Counted from the stretch's first letter, positions 43,222-52,195 are shown. The stretch is DNA of 64,000 nt from Ewingella allii (GCF_044430645.1 NZ_JAWUDN010000005.1:124001-188000), one strand, 5' to 3'. Program-made: numbers and translations. Notes: generated by a model from the sequence alone, not told the origin.

Positions 43222-43473
43222 ATGCCTGTCCAGCCTGTCTATGCCAATGCCGCCGTCAGCATCAGCGACTTTAAAAAATCCCCCAATGCCGTACTCAAAG
43301 AATCCCATGGCCAGCCCGTGGCCGTGTTAACCAATGGCCGAATTTCAGGCTATTACGTTTCCGCCGAAACATGGGAATCCCTTGCGGAATACCTCGAAGA
43401 CATGGAGTTGGGCGAGCTGGTGCGTTCGCGTCAGGCCAGCAAAAGGATTAAGGTCAATTTGGATGACTTATGA
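43222..43473 (+). CDS. Type II antitoxin, StbD/Phd-like
   Basis: An 83-residue antitoxin: N-terminal DNA-binding Phd/YefM-type half (AAVSISDFKKSPNAVLKESHGQPVAVLTNGRISGYYVSAETW) and a C-terminal toxin-binding helix ending in the basic tail KRIKVNLDDL. It resembles StbD of the StbDE plasmid-stability modules. Start ATG 43222 with GAGGTG 5 bp upstream; a longer frame would run through the operator. It overlaps the toxin gene by 11 bp. Confidence 0.88.
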   Translation: MPVQPVYANAAVSISDFKKSPNAVLKESHGQPVAVLTNGRISGYYVSAETWESLAEYLEDMELGELVRSRQASKRIKVNLDDL

Positions 43474-43747
43474 GCTTGAATTCGAAGAGAAAGCTTTAAA
43501 AGAATTTAGAAAAATAAGTGAGCCGCTGAGAGTGCAATTTAAAAAAAAGTTAGCCGAGGTGTTGGTCACTCCTCATATTTCCGCCAATCGGCTCCGGGGA
43601 ATGTCAGATTGCTACAAGATAAAGCTGCGTGCCTCAGGTTATCGTTTGGTTTATCAGGTCATTGATAAGCAAGTTGTTGTGTTGGTTTTGGCCGTGGGGA
43701 AACGCGAGCGGTCTGAAGTTTATCAGACCGCCAAGCAGCGAATGTGA
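43463..43747 (+). CDS. Type II toxin, RelE/StbE family
   Basis: A 94-residue RelE/ParE-fold toxin beginning MTYELEFEEKALKEFRKI, with the central NRLRGMSDCYKIKLRASGYRLVYQV and a closing VGKRERSEVYQTAKQRM. RelE-type members are ribosome-dependent mRNA interferases; basic residues in the Arg-rich centre and the C-terminal Tyr fit that pattern. Start ATG 43463 lies within the antitoxin end. Co-transcribed with the antitoxin and convergent with the permease gene, whose stop it abuts. Confidence 0.9.
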   Translation: MTYELEFEEKALKEFRKISEPLRVQFKKKLAEVLVTPHISANRLRGMSDCYKIKLRASGYRLVYQVIDKQVVVLVLAVGKRERSEVYQTAKQRM

Positions 43748-45004
43748 TCAGTCCGCTTTACGCCCCAGCCCCCAGCAAACCAGTGCGGCAATCAACAATG
43801 ACGGCAGCGTAGCCCCGACGTCTGGCAGGAAATTCGCCATCAGGTGATACACCGCGATACCTATTACCCAAGCTGCAAGCGAGCGCATATTCAGGTCGTG
43901 CTGAGTATGGCGGCGCAATATGAAGTGATGAGTTAGCACCACGCCAAACAGTGGCGCAAACACCGAGCCAATCAGCAGCAGGAAGTTCTCATACTGGGTC
44001 AGCGGCACGCTCCAGGCAATCAGCGTACACAGCAGGCCAATTCCCAGCGTCAGTTTGCCGATGCCAATAGGCAGCGAGGTGCCGGCGGACACCGCCGCCG
44101 AGTGAATATCCGCGAAGGCATTTTCATGTTCGTCGACCAGAATCAGCAATAGAGGAATGCCCAAGGCGACGCCCGAAAGAGCCAGCAGCAGGGCATTGGC
44201 GTCAGCCGAGTTGGTGACGAAAGCCAGCGTGTAGGCCACGCCGAGCGACATCATCCAGCAGCTGCCGAGGAAATACCCGCAGGCAGTTCCCCAGAAGTTC
44301 TGCCGCGCCGATTTGCCAAAGCGGGTGTAATCCGACACCAGCGGCAGCCATGAAAAGGCCATCGACACCACGATATCGCAGGCCAGCGCGAACGGCATCG
44401 AACCGTCTCCCGCTTTGTGCCACAGGGCGGCGAGATCCGCATGCTGGAACAGATAAACCGTCAGCCACGCGCAGCTTGCCATCAGCAGCCAGATACCCCA
44501 GCGGCGTAGCACTACGCGAATAAATGCCAGAGGGCCACTGGCCGCCAGCAGTGTCGCCACCGCGCCAAAAATAAAGGTCCACAGGGTCGGGTTCGCCCAA
44601 GGCGTGCCGCTTCCCCATGCTCGCTGGGCCAGCAGGCTTGCCGCATCGCGCATCACCACGATTTCAAACGCGCCCCAGCCGACCAGCTGTATCAGGTTAA
44701 ACAGCACCGGCAGGGCAACGCCGCGCTTGCCGAGGGTCAGCCGCAGCGAGGCCATCGACGACAGCCCGGTCTGCCCGCCAATCACGCCGACCAGCGCCAA
44801 TAGCGCCACGCCCACCGCGCTGCCAAGCAAAATGGCCGCCAGCGAACCCGCCAGCCCAAGGCCCGGCGCCAGAATCGCGCCCGCTTGCAGCACCATCAGA
44901 CCCATGCCGAGCGAGAACCACAGCGAGAATAAATCAGACCAGCCGAGCACCCGAGATTTCTCAGGAATCGACGTTTGAGGCGAGTAAATACTATTATCTT
45001 TCAT
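43748..45004 (-). CDS. NCS1-family permease (CytX-like, hydroxymethylpyrimidine or cytosine type)
   Basis: A 418-residue, about 12-helix nucleobase:cation symporter-1 protein. The N-terminal LGWSDLFSLWFSLGMGLMVLQAGAIL segment and WLPLVSDYTRFGKSARQNFWG are typical of the CodB/CytX branch. CytX members are linked to uptake of the thiamine pyrimidine precursor, usually with a TPP riboswitch. I looked for the THI box upstream and found none, so cytosine or another base is equally possible. Confidence 0.8.
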   Translation of the reverse strand: MKDNSIYSPQTSIPEKSRVLGWSDLFSLWFSLGMGLMVLQAGAILAPGLGLAGSLAAILLGSAVGVALLALVGVIGGQTGLSSMASLRLTLGKRGVALPVLFNLIQLVGWGAFEIVVMRDAASLLAQRAWGSGTPWANPTLWTFIFGAVATLLAASGPLAFIRVVLRRWGIWLLMASCAWLTVYLFQHADLAALWHKAGDGSMPFALACDIVVSMAFSWLPLVSDYTRFGKSARQNFWGTACGYFLGSCWMMSLGVAYTLAFVTNSADANALLLALSGVALGIPLLLILVDEHENAFADIHSAAVSAGTSLPIGIGKLTLGIGLLCTLIAWSVPLTQYENFLLLIGSVFAPLFGVVLTHHFILRRHTQHDLNMRSLAAWVIGIAVYHLMANFLPDVGATLPSLLIAALVCWGLGRKAD

Positions 45005-45115
45005 GGGGTTAATTTCGTTATCACAGCGAACGGCTGTTATAGCATATCTGCTGAGTGTTCAGATGACAGAGGGGAGGGAAAGGCACTTTTCGGCTGAATA
45101 GCCTCCCTCATCCCC

Positions 45116-45772
45116 CTACTTCGAATGAATCACAATCACCCCGAGCTTCTCCAGCAAATGGCTTTGCTGCCAGTCGTCGATTTTCGCGCCGTCGAGATCC
45201 ACCGTGCGCAGGTTGAGTTCGCCGAGGTCTGAGTTGGTCAGGTCGCAGTGGGTGACGTTAATGTCATTCCAGTTGAATTCGGTGAATTCGCCGCCGGAAA
45301 GGTCGGAGCCGCTGAGGTTTGCGCCGCGCAGATTGGCGCCGGTCCAGCGGTTTTCCCACAGTTCGCATTTCTCCAGAACCACCTTGCTGAAATTGGTGTA
45401 ACTGAAGTTGTTTTTGGTGAGAAAGGCGCTGCAAAACCAGCTGCGGGGGGTGATCATATTCATGAAATTAGCCCCGGCAAAGTCTGCGCCGGTCGCTTTG
45501 CATTCGCGCATTTCCAGCCCTAACGCCTGAATATATTTGAAATCCGCCATGGTCAAATCGCAGTGTTTAAAGCTGGCATCTTTCATTTGGGCGTTCTGGA
45601 AAGAGCAGCCTTTCTGGTTCTCATCATCATAAAAGCTGCAATTGAGGAAGGCGGTGTCGCTCAGATCTGCGCCGTCAAAAAGGCATTGCAGAAAGCGGCA
45701 ATCCTCTAAAATTTCACCGGTGAATTGCAACTGGCTGATGCGTTTCTGAATGAAGATCTGATTTTTTATCAT
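45116..45772 (-). CDS. qnr: Qnr-family pentapeptide-repeat protein (quinolone resistance)
   Basis: A 218-residue right-handed quadrilateral beta-helix protein made of pentapeptide repeats (A(D/N)LXX type), with the central Gly-bearing hinge and the near-invariant FMNMITPRSWFCSA and NFSKVVLEKCELWENRW segments of Qnr proteins. Length matches Qnr (214-219 residues), and from memory it is clearly related to QnrB. Qnr mimics DNA, binds gyrase/topoisomerase IV and protects against quinolones. Stand-alone chromosomal gene with a LexA box just upstream and no mobile-element remnants nearby. Confidence 0.9.
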   Translation of the reverse strand: MIKNQIFIQKRISQLQFTGEILEDCRFLQCLFDGADLSDTAFLNCSFYDDENQKGCSFQNAQMKDASFKHCDLTMADFKYIQALGLEMRECKATGADFAGANFMNMITPRSWFCSAFLTKNNFSYTNFSKVVLEKCELWENRWTGANLRGANLSGSDLSGGEFTEFNWNDINVTHCDLTNSDLGELNLRTVDLDGAKIDDWQQSHLLEKLGVIVIHSK

Positions 45773-45781
45773 GAGAGTTAC

Positions 45782-45797
45782 CTGTAATTATTTACAG
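45782..45797 (-). promoter_or_regulatory. LexA (SOS) box upstream of qnr
   Basis: CTGTAATTATTTACAG fits the LexA consensus CTG-N10-CAG with the expected AT-rich centre. It ends 10 bp before the qnr ATG and abuts its Shine-Dalgarno (AGGTA). qnrB genes are LexA-regulated, so SOS induction by quinolone damage is the expected behaviour. Confidence 0.88.
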
Positions 45798-45911
45798 GTG
45801 TTATAACCTATGAACAGCAGAATTCACAATAATCTCATCACGATTTTGCTGATCCAGCGAGCTGTTACTATGCTCAAGGACTTAACGGAAATTAGGCAAA
45901 GGAACCCTTCA

Positions 45912-48074
45912 ATGCGTCTTTCAAACCTCTTTTTGGCTATCAGTTTGGCATGCAGCTCGTACGTGGCAGTGGCGGAGACCCCTTCCACGGCGACCTCAAA
46001 GCAGGAAAATGTCATGAACAGTCCCGAACAAACGGTAAACCCTTTCTTTGAACGCAGCCCGTTGATTTATCAGGCTCCGCAGTTCGACAAATACAAAGAG
46101 AGTGATTACGCCCCGGCGATTGCCGAAGGTATTAAACAGAAGCTGGCTGAAGTCGATAAAATTGCTAATGACACGGCGCCGCCAACCTTTGAGAACACCT
46201 ACGTGGCGCTGGAGAAATCCGGCGTGCTGCTGACCCGCGTATTGAGCGTGTTTGATGCGATGACCTCGGCCAATACCAATGACGGCTTGCAGAAAATTGA
46301 TGAAGAGACCTCGCCAAAACTGGCGGCAATGTCGGACAGCATTCACCTCAACAGCAAGCTGTTTGATCGCCTGAAAACGGTTTACGAGCAGCGTAATTCC
46401 TTAAAATTAGATGCCGAGTCCCAGCGGCTGATTGAAGTGACATATAAAGATTTCGAGCTGGCGGGTGCCAACCTGTCTGATGCCGATAAAGAAAAACTCA
46501 AGGCCCTGAACCAGCAGGCGGCGACGCTCAGCACTCAATTCACCAATAAGCTGCTGGCGGCCAGCAAGGCGGGCGGGCTGACGGTGAAAGACCAGAAACA
46601 GCTGGCCGGTTTGAGCGAGGCCGAGCTTTCAGCTGCGTCTCAGGCAGCAAAAGATCGCAAGCTGACCGACGCGTGGCTGCTAGTGTTACAGAACACTACC
46701 CAGCAGCCGTTGCTTCAGCCGTTGGAAGACCGCGACACCCGCAAAGCACTCTATGAGGCGTCAATTAATCGTGCCGAGCACGGCGATGCAAACGACACGC
46801 GCCAGCTGATTTCCAAGCTGGCGAAGGTCCGCGCCGAGCAGGCGCAGATCCTGGGTTTCCCTTCTTATGCTGCCTGGAAATTGCAAAACCAGATGGCGAA
46901 AACGCCGCAGGCCGCGCTCGACTTCATGCATAAAATTGTTCCAGCCGCTACTGCTCGCGCTGAACGAGAAGCACAGGACATTCAGACGCTAATTGATAAG
47001 CAAAAAGGCGGCTTCAAGCTGGCGGCATGGGACTGGCAGCACTATTCCGAGCAGGTGCGCAAAGAGAAATATGACCTCGACGACGCGCAGATCAAACCCT
47101 ATTTCGAGCTGAACAATGTGCTGGAAAACGGCGTGTTTTATGCTGCCAACCTGCTCTACGGGGTGACTTTCAAAGAGCGCCATGACCTGCCGGTTTATAA
47201 CCCTGACGTGCGGGTGTTCGAGGTGTTCGACAAAGATGGCCAATCCATGGCGCTGTTCTACGCCGATTATTACCAGCGCGATAACAAAGGCGGTGGTGCG
47301 TGGATGAGCAATTTCGTCGATCAGTCCAAGCTGTTTGGCACCAAGCCGGTGATCTATAACGTCGCCAACTTCCAAAAACCGGCAGAGGGCAAGCCTGCGC
47401 TGCTGTCATGGGACGACGTGATCACCATGTTCCACGAGTTCGGCCACGCGCTGCACGGCCTGTTCGCCGACCAGCAGTATCCAAGTCTCTCCGGAACCGC
47501 GACCCCGCGTGACTTCGTTGAATTCCCATCCCAGTTCAACGAGCACTGGGCGAGTGATCCGAAAGTCTTCTCTCACTTCGCCAAGAATTACCAAACCGGC
47601 GAGGCCATGCCGCAGGCGCTGCGCGACAAAATCGAGAAAGCCAGCAAGTTCAATAAAGGCTATGAGATGACCGAACTGTTGGCTGCTGCGCTGCTCGATA
47701 TGCACTGGCACAGCCTGAGCGCCAGTGAGCCAGAGCAGGACGTGGACAAGTTCGAAGCGGCTTCGCTGAAGAAAGACAATATCGATCTAGCCTATGTGCC
47801 GCCGCGCTACCGTTCCAGCTACTTCCAACACATCTGGGGCAATGGCTACGCCGCCGGTTATTACGCCTATCTGTGGACCGAGATGCTGGCCGATGACGCC
47901 TTCGCGGGTATCGAAGAGCAGGGCGGGCTGACCCGTGAAAACGGGCAGAAGTTCCGTGACCAAATCCTGTCTCGCGGCAACAGTGAAGACCTCGAAAAGC
48001 TCTATGAAACCTGGCGCGGCAAGGCTCCATCCATTGAGCCAATGCTGATAAATCGTGGGTTGAAAGAGGAGTAA
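45912..48074 (+). CDS. dcp: Peptidyl-dipeptidase Dcp
   Basis: A 720-residue M3-family zinc metallopeptidase that removes C-terminal dipeptides. HEFGH at 508-512 gives the two zinc His and catalytic Glu; the third ligand Glu is in the ...FVEFPSQFNEHWASD segment downstream. Start ATG 45912 has AAGGA upstream and yields a signal peptide (MRLSNLFLAISLACSSYVAVA), indicating a periplasmic form. A longer frame upstream is probably untranslated leader. Confidence 0.94.
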   Translation: MRLSNLFLAISLACSSYVAVAETPSTATSKQENVMNSPEQTVNPFFERSPLIYQAPQFDKYKESDYAPAIAEGIKQKLAEVDKIANDTAPPTFENTYVALEKSGVLLTRVLSVFDAMTSANTNDGLQKIDEETSPKLAAMSDSIHLNSKLFDRLKTVYEQRNSLKLDAESQRLIEVTYKDFELAGANLSDADKEKLKALNQQAATLSTQFTNKLLAASKAGGLTVKDQKQLAGLSEAELSAASQAAKDRKLTDAWLLVLQNTTQQPLLQPLEDRDTRKALYEASINRAEHGDANDTRQLISKLAKVRAEQAQILGFPSYAAWKLQNQMAKTPQAALDFMHKIVPAATARAEREAQDIQTLIDKQKGGFKLAAWDWQHYSEQVRKEKYDLDDAQIKPYFELNNVLENGVFYAANLLYGVTFKERHDLPVYNPDVRVFEVFDKDGQSMALFYADYYQRDNKGGGAWMSNFVDQSKLFGTKPVIYNVANFQKPAEGKPALLSWDDVITMFHEFGHALHGLFADQQYPSLSGTATPRDFVEFPSQFNEHWASDPKVFSHFAKNYQTGEAMPQALRDKIEKASKFNKGYEMTELLAAALLDMHWHSLSASEPEQDVDKFEAASLKKDNIDLAYVPPRYRSSYFQHIWGNGYAAGYYAYLWTEMLADDAFAGIEEQGGLTRENGQKFRDQILSRGNSEDLEKLYETWRGKAPSIEPMLINRGLKEE

Positions 48075-48081
48075 TCGATGG

Positions 48082-48112
48082 AAGGCCCGGAGTTATTTCT
48101 GGGCCTTTTTTT
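48082..48112 (+). terminator. Terminator after dcp
   Basis: AAGGCCC...GGGCCTT stem with a TTTTTTT tail, 7 bp past the dcp stop. Confidence 0.9.
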
Positions 48113-48211
48113 GATTTGGCAAAAAGAAAAATAGACGCCCGAAATTTGGCGCTGCGGCCTCGAAACTTCCTCTACCCTGAGAATCATTGTTCCCATCGCG
48201 CGAGCTCAATC

Positions 48212-49270
48212 ATGCTTTTCGACCTACCCAGTGATGATGTGCTGTATGACGCCCTGATTGCCCGAGACCCGGCCTACGACGGTTTTGCGTTTGTCGGGGT
48301 GAAAAGTACCGGCATTTTTTGCCGTCTGACCTGCCCGGCGCGTAAGCCAAAACGTGAAAATTCAACCTTCTATCCTTCCATCGTCGCCGCAATGGAGGCC
48401 GGTTTTCGCCCCTGTAAACGCTGCTGCCCGCTCTCCCTTGGCGGCGAAAAAGATCCCTTGGTATTGAAGCTGTTGGCGGCGCTGGAAAGTGAGCCAGATA
48501 AAAGGTGGAGCGAAGAGGATTTCATCGCTATGCAGGTTGACCCTTCAACCGTCAGGCGCGCCTTTAAACGCCAGTTCGGCATCACCTTTCTCGAAATGGC
48601 CCGTCTGCGGCGTTTGGGCAAAGGCGTCGACCATTTGACCTCTGGGAATCAGGTGATTGATGCCCAGTTAGAAGCTAATTACGAGTCGGGAAGTGGTTTT
48701 CGCACGGCGATCACCCGGCTCATTGGCATTGCGCCGCGCGAGGCGAAAACCCTGCCGTTTTTAAAAGCGGAGTGGATTGATACGCCGATTGGCACTCTGT
48801 TGGCAATTGCGGATGCGCAGGCTTTGCACCTGCTGGAGTTTGTCGATCGCAAGGCACTGCCTAACGAGATTCAGCGCCTGAAAGAGAAGTCGGGTTCGCA
48901 AATCATCATGGCGCGCTCGCCGGTTATAGAACTGCTGGAACAGGAATTGAATGCCTATTTCAGCGGCCTATGCGGACACTTCACCACGCCACTAGCCCAG
49001 CTTGGCTCGCTATTTAGCCGTCAGGTTTGGGATGCGCTGCGCGCAATCCCTCTGGGTGAGCTGAGAAGTTATTCCGCCATTGCCCGCGATATTGGCCGGG
49101 ATTCAGCCTCAAGGGCGGTCGCACGAGCCAATGGAGAGAACCAGATATCGCTGCTAATCCCCTGTCATCGGGTGATTGGCGCAAACGGCTCTCTGAGCGG
49201 TTATGGCGGCGGGCTGTGGCGCAAACGCTGGCTGATCGAACATGAAAAAAGAATGCTGATAAAACCATAA
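48212..49270 (+). CDS. ada: Bifunctional methyl-DNA repair protein / regulator Ada
   Basis: A 352-residue three-part protein. The N-terminal zinc domain has Cys37, Cys41, Cys68 and Cys71 (GIFCRLTCPARKP...RPCKRCCP), taking methyl groups from phosphotriesters. An AraC-type DNA-binding segment (PSTVRRAFKRQFGITFLEMARLRR) follows, then an O6-alkylguanine methyltransferase domain with Cys318 in IPCHRVIGANGSLSGY. Layout equals E. coli Ada. Start ATG 48212. It leads an operon with an ICL/PEP-mutase gene 15 bp downstream; auto-activation on alkylation damage is expected. Confidence 0.93.
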   Translation: MLFDLPSDDVLYDALIARDPAYDGFAFVGVKSTGIFCRLTCPARKPKRENSTFYPSIVAAMEAGFRPCKRCCPLSLGGEKDPLVLKLLAALESEPDKRWSEEDFIAMQVDPSTVRRAFKRQFGITFLEMARLRRLGKGVDHLTSGNQVIDAQLEANYESGSGFRTAITRLIGIAPREAKTLPFLKAEWIDTPIGTLLAIADAQALHLLEFVDRKALPNEIQRLKEKSGSQIIMARSPVIELLEQELNAYFSGLCGHFTTPLAQLGSLFSRQVWDALRAIPLGELRSYSAIARDIGRDSASRAVARANGENQISLLIPCHRVIGANGSLSGYGGGLWRKRWLIEHEKRMLIKP

Positions 49271-49285
49271 GAAAAGGAATAATCC

Positions 49286-50047
49286 ATGAATAACAGTGAT
49301 AAAGCAGCACACTTTAGCTCATTGCACAAAAAGCAAAATCCGCTGGTACTTTATAATGTCTGGGATGCGGGCAGTGCGCGCGCAGTGGCTGAAGCCGGTG
49401 CGCAGGCCATTGCCACCGGAAGCTGGTCTTGTGCCGCCGCGCAGGGCTATGCCGATGGAGAACAGATGCCATTTTCGGCCCTGCTTTATACCGTTAAACG
49501 CATTGTCGCGTCGGTCAATTTACCCGTCACCGTTGATTTCGAAACAGGTTATGGCACCTCGCTGGAAAACATCCAGCGTAATCTCGCTGCATTGCTGGAC
49601 GCCGGAGTGGTTGGCGTTAATTTTGAAGATCAGCGCATCACCCAATCGGGGCTGGTGGACATAGAAGAACAGTGTCGGAGAATCACCGCATTGCGCGAAG
49701 TGGCAGACAAACACGGCACGGCGCTGTTTATCAACGCCAGAACCGATATCTTCCTGCAAGTCGCGTCAGATTCGACCCATAGCGCATTGATTGCCGAAGC
49801 CAAACAGAGACTTCTGGCCTACCAAGCCGCCGGAGCCAATGGCTATTTTGTTCCGGGCCTGAGCCAGCAAGCGCTGATCGCTGATTTATGTGAGTTTTCA
49901 CCTCTGCCGATGAACATTATGATCACCTCAACCACGCCTGCACTTGAGTCCCTCCGCCAGCTCGGCGTGAGCCGCATCAGCCATGGTCCGCTGCCCTACA
50001 TCGACGCCATGGAGCAGCTAAAACAACGGACAGCGGGGCTTTATTAA
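49286..50047 (+). CDS. Isocitrate lyase/PEP mutase superfamily protein
   Basis: A 253-residue TIM-barrel protein of the ICL/PEPM superfamily, related to 2-methylisocitrate lyase and carboxyphosphonoenolpyruvate mutase. It shows VLYNVWDAGSARAVAEAG, PVTVDFETGYG, GVNFEDQ (metal/substrate Asp/Glu) and LFINARTDIFL. The catalytic Cys loop of isocitrate lyase (KKCGH) is absent, so the reaction is undefined. It is translated 15 bp after ada, suggesting co-regulation with alkylation repair. Confidence 0.85.
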   Translation: MNNSDKAAHFSSLHKKQNPLVLYNVWDAGSARAVAEAGAQAIATGSWSCAAAQGYADGEQMPFSALLYTVKRIVASVNLPVTVDFETGYGTSLENIQRNLAALLDAGVVGVNFEDQRITQSGLVDIEEQCRRITALREVADKHGTALFINARTDIFLQVASDSTHSALIAEAKQRLLAYQAAGANGYFVPGLSQQALIADLCEFSPLPMNIMITSTTPALESLRQLGVSRISHGPLPYIDAMEQLKQRTAGLY

Positions 50048-50083
50048 ATCGACAGCCTTATCAGCTAAGCCCATATAAAAGAA

Positions 50084-50118
50084 AACCCCGCTATCACTTT
50101 CATGACAGCGGGGCCTTT
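50084..50118 (+). terminator. Terminator after the ada operon
   Basis: CCCCGCT...AGCGGGG with inner TCA/TGA pairing, followed by CCTTTAA. It lies 39 bp beyond the ICL/PEPM gene stop. Confidence 0.75.
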
Positions 50119-50219
50119 AACCTTGCGCTTTATGCCGGGGAACTGAGCACCATGACTAAGATGGGAGAAGAACCAGCGGCTAGCTACGCTGGTGAAATTA
50201 CGCGCTATTGACCGTGCTG

Positions 50220-51434
50220 TCAAACAGCCCGCACCGCCAATCTATGCCCCAGCCAGAAGAACCATAGGCTGGCAGCGGCGGAGGCAATGAGCGCGATAAA
50301 CATCACCGATGGGGCTGCGTAACTGAGCAGGAAACCACAGAGGACGGGGTTGATGGCCCCGCCGAGGTTGCTCAGGTTTTGCATGCCGTAATAGCTGCCT
50401 TTCATATTGTCCGGCGCAATAAAGTCGATGAACATATATTCCGCCGGAATGACGATTAGCTCACCGAAGCTGAAGATCGCCATCGCAATCACCCAAATCA
50501 GTACCGAAGGCCCAGCCAGCATAAATCCTGCCAGTCCAATCATGAAAAATACTGTGCCGAGGAACAGCCATCTGAGCAGGGTGGCCTGGCGCATGCGGCT
50601 GCTAAGGGCATACTGAAAAACAATCACAATCATGGCGTTAGTGATCATCACTGCGCCGATCACCTTGTAGGCGAACACGGCGTCAGAGGTCAAAATCAAG
50701 TATTGCGACAGATAACCAGTGAACTGGCCGAAGACGATCGAACCCAGCGTGCTGCCAAGGGTGAAGTAAATCAGGCGGCGGTCGTGGGCCAAAATGCTCA
50801 GGGTTTGGCGCAAGTTCGGCTTTGGTAGCGGCTTCTGTTCGATTTCCGCCTGTGCCGGGCGATTGGGGATATTGCGAATGCCCCAGCTCAGGGTGATCAC
50901 CGTGACCAGTGCCAATCCGCCGGAGATCAAAAACGGCAGCATTGGGCTAAAACCTGCCAGCCATACGCCAAGGGAAGAGCCGACCGCCCAGCCGACGTTA
51001 ATCAGCGTGTAGTTCATTGAAAAGGCTTTCACACGCTTCTCCACGGGTAACCAACTGGCAATACAGGCTTTTAGGGTGATGCTCAGTAGCGCGTAAGAGG
51101 AGTTGAGCAGCGCCAGCACCACTAGCACGCCAGTGATAGAGGGCAGGACCGGCAGCAGGAAAAAGCTGAGTGAGAAGAAGCTTATCGAGGCGGCGATCAG
51201 CGTCCGGTGGTTAAATTTATCCACCAGATAGCCACCGTACAGGCTGCTGAGAATGCCCAGGGCCAGACTAGCTCCCATTATCACGCCGACGCTTTTGGGC
51301 AGCAGATGATAATGCTCGGTGAGATAGATGGTAATGAAGGGTAGCGTAATACCACGCCCAATGGTCAGGACCAATGAACTGGCGAGTAAAGCAAGAATAA
51401 TCGGCGGCATTCCCTTCATTTTTTTAACGTTCAT
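50220..51434 (-). CDS. MFS transporter, YdeE-like
   Basis: A 404-residue, 12-helix MFS protein with ALLASSLVLTIGRGITLPFITIYL at the N-terminus, matching the beginning of E. coli YdeE, a dipeptide/arabinose exporter family, and SFGELIVIPAEYMFIDFIAPDNMKGSYYG in the second half. Drug or dipeptide efflux is likely but unproven. It lies downstream of the tetR gene on the same strand with a 107-bp gap. Its start codon touches a long inverted repeat (51435-51517). Confidence 0.8.
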   Translation of the reverse strand: MNVKKMKGMPPIILALLASSLVLTIGRGITLPFITIYLTEHYHLLPKSVGVIMGASLALGILSSLYGGYLVDKFNHRTLIAASISFFSLSFFLLPVLPSITGVLVVLALLNSSYALLSITLKACIASWLPVEKRVKAFSMNYTLINVGWAVGSSLGVWLAGFSPMLPFLISGGLALVTVITLSWGIRNIPNRPAQAEIEQKPLPKPNLRQTLSILAHDRRLIYFTLGSTLGSIVFGQFTGYLSQYLILTSDAVFAYKVIGAVMITNAMIVIVFQYALSSRMRQATLLRWLFLGTVFFMIGLAGFMLAGPSVLIWVIAMAIFSFGELIVIPAEYMFIDFIAPDNMKGSYYGMQNLSNLGGAINPVLCGFLLSYAAPSVMFIALIASAAASLWFFWLGHRLAVRAV

Positions 51435-51517
51435 CCTTCAAATTTTTAACATCCAGACCAAACACTCTACTCTCATCTCGAGCATTTTTTGTGTCGTAAA
51501 AAAGTTAAAAATGAAGG
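51435..51517. repeat. Long-range inverted repeat between tetR and the MFS gene
   Basis: CCTTCAAATTTTTAAC at 51435-51450 is mirrored by GTTAAAAATGAAGG at 51504-51517, with a two-base bulge, across 53 bp. The left arm covers the Shine-Dalgarno of the MFS gene. It could form a stem that hides the SD or mark regulator half-sites. Confidence 0.5.
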
Positions 51518-51541
51518 TATTACGCATATAAAATGCTGCGT

Positions 51542-52195
51542 TTATTCCTTATTTTGGGGTGCAATGCCGCGAAGTAATAAGGAGGCGACGTGGCGTGATA
51601 AATCCTCGGCCGTCAGCTTGGTTTTTCCCGCGATACGCTGGTTTTGCATGGCGGCAATCGGCAGCAGCGTCAGGCCAAACAGGGAGAGAAAGACCAGCTC
51701 CGGCTCAATGTCTGGGTTCAAATAACCCTGCTTTTGCCAGCCCAACATGCACTGATGAACCGCTTTTTTCTCATTGTCGCCAAAACGCGCATCCATCCGC
51801 TCTTTCAACAGACCGCTCTCGCTGAGCACCTCGCGTATCCACAGCGGCGCAAACCAAGGGTGCTTAACGGAAATGTCGATAAAACGCTGGGCCAGCGCGG
51901 TAATGGCTGCCACAGGGTCATTCGGGTGTGCTTCAAAAAGGCTACCCACCGAGGCACGAGCGGGCAGAAAACGCTCGTCGATCAGCACGTCCAGCAACTG
52001 TTCGCGAGTGTTGAAGTAGTAATGCAGCATGGCGGAGGTGACGCCAGCCTCGCGGGCAATGGCGCTCAGCGGGGTCTCGGCAATGCCTTGCTGGGCAAAC
52101 ATTTTCAGGGCGGTATCCAACAAAAGATCGCGCTTATCGGCGCTTTTACTGGTGCCTGCCGGTCGGCCCGGACGACGCGGTTGTTTCTCTGTCAT
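51542..52195 (-). CDS. TetR/AcrR-family regulator
   Basis: A 217-residue TetR repressor: N-terminal HTH (RDLLLDTALKMFAQQGIAETPLSAIAREAGVTSAMLHYYFNTREQLLDVL) preceded by a basic arm (RRPGRPAGTSKSADKR), then a helical ligand domain. It is divergent from the DHA2 pump and upstream of the YdeE-like pump on the same strand, so it likely represses one or both. AGGG lies before the ATG. Confidence 0.88.
   Translation of the reverse strand: MTEKQPRRPGRPAGTSKSADKRDLLLDTALKMFAQQGIAETPLSAIAREAGVTSAMLHYYFNTREQLLDVLIDERFLPARASVGSLFEAHPNDPVAAITALAQRFIDISVKHPWFAPLWIREVLSESGLLKERMDARFGDNEKKAVHQCMLGWQKQGYLNPDIEPELVFLSLFGLTLLPIAAMQNQRIAGKTKLTAEDLSRHVASLLLRGIAPQNKE

Noticed and set aside
45061..45110. G-rich imperfect hairpin between the permease gene and qnr as another dispersed repeat copy
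   Set aside because: Stem is interrupted by bulges and the loop is long; too weak to group with the perfect elements.
45005..45115. Possible TPP riboswitch before the CytX-like permease
   Set aside because: The THI-box core (CUGAGA and ACCUGAU elements) is not found; the gap is also too short.
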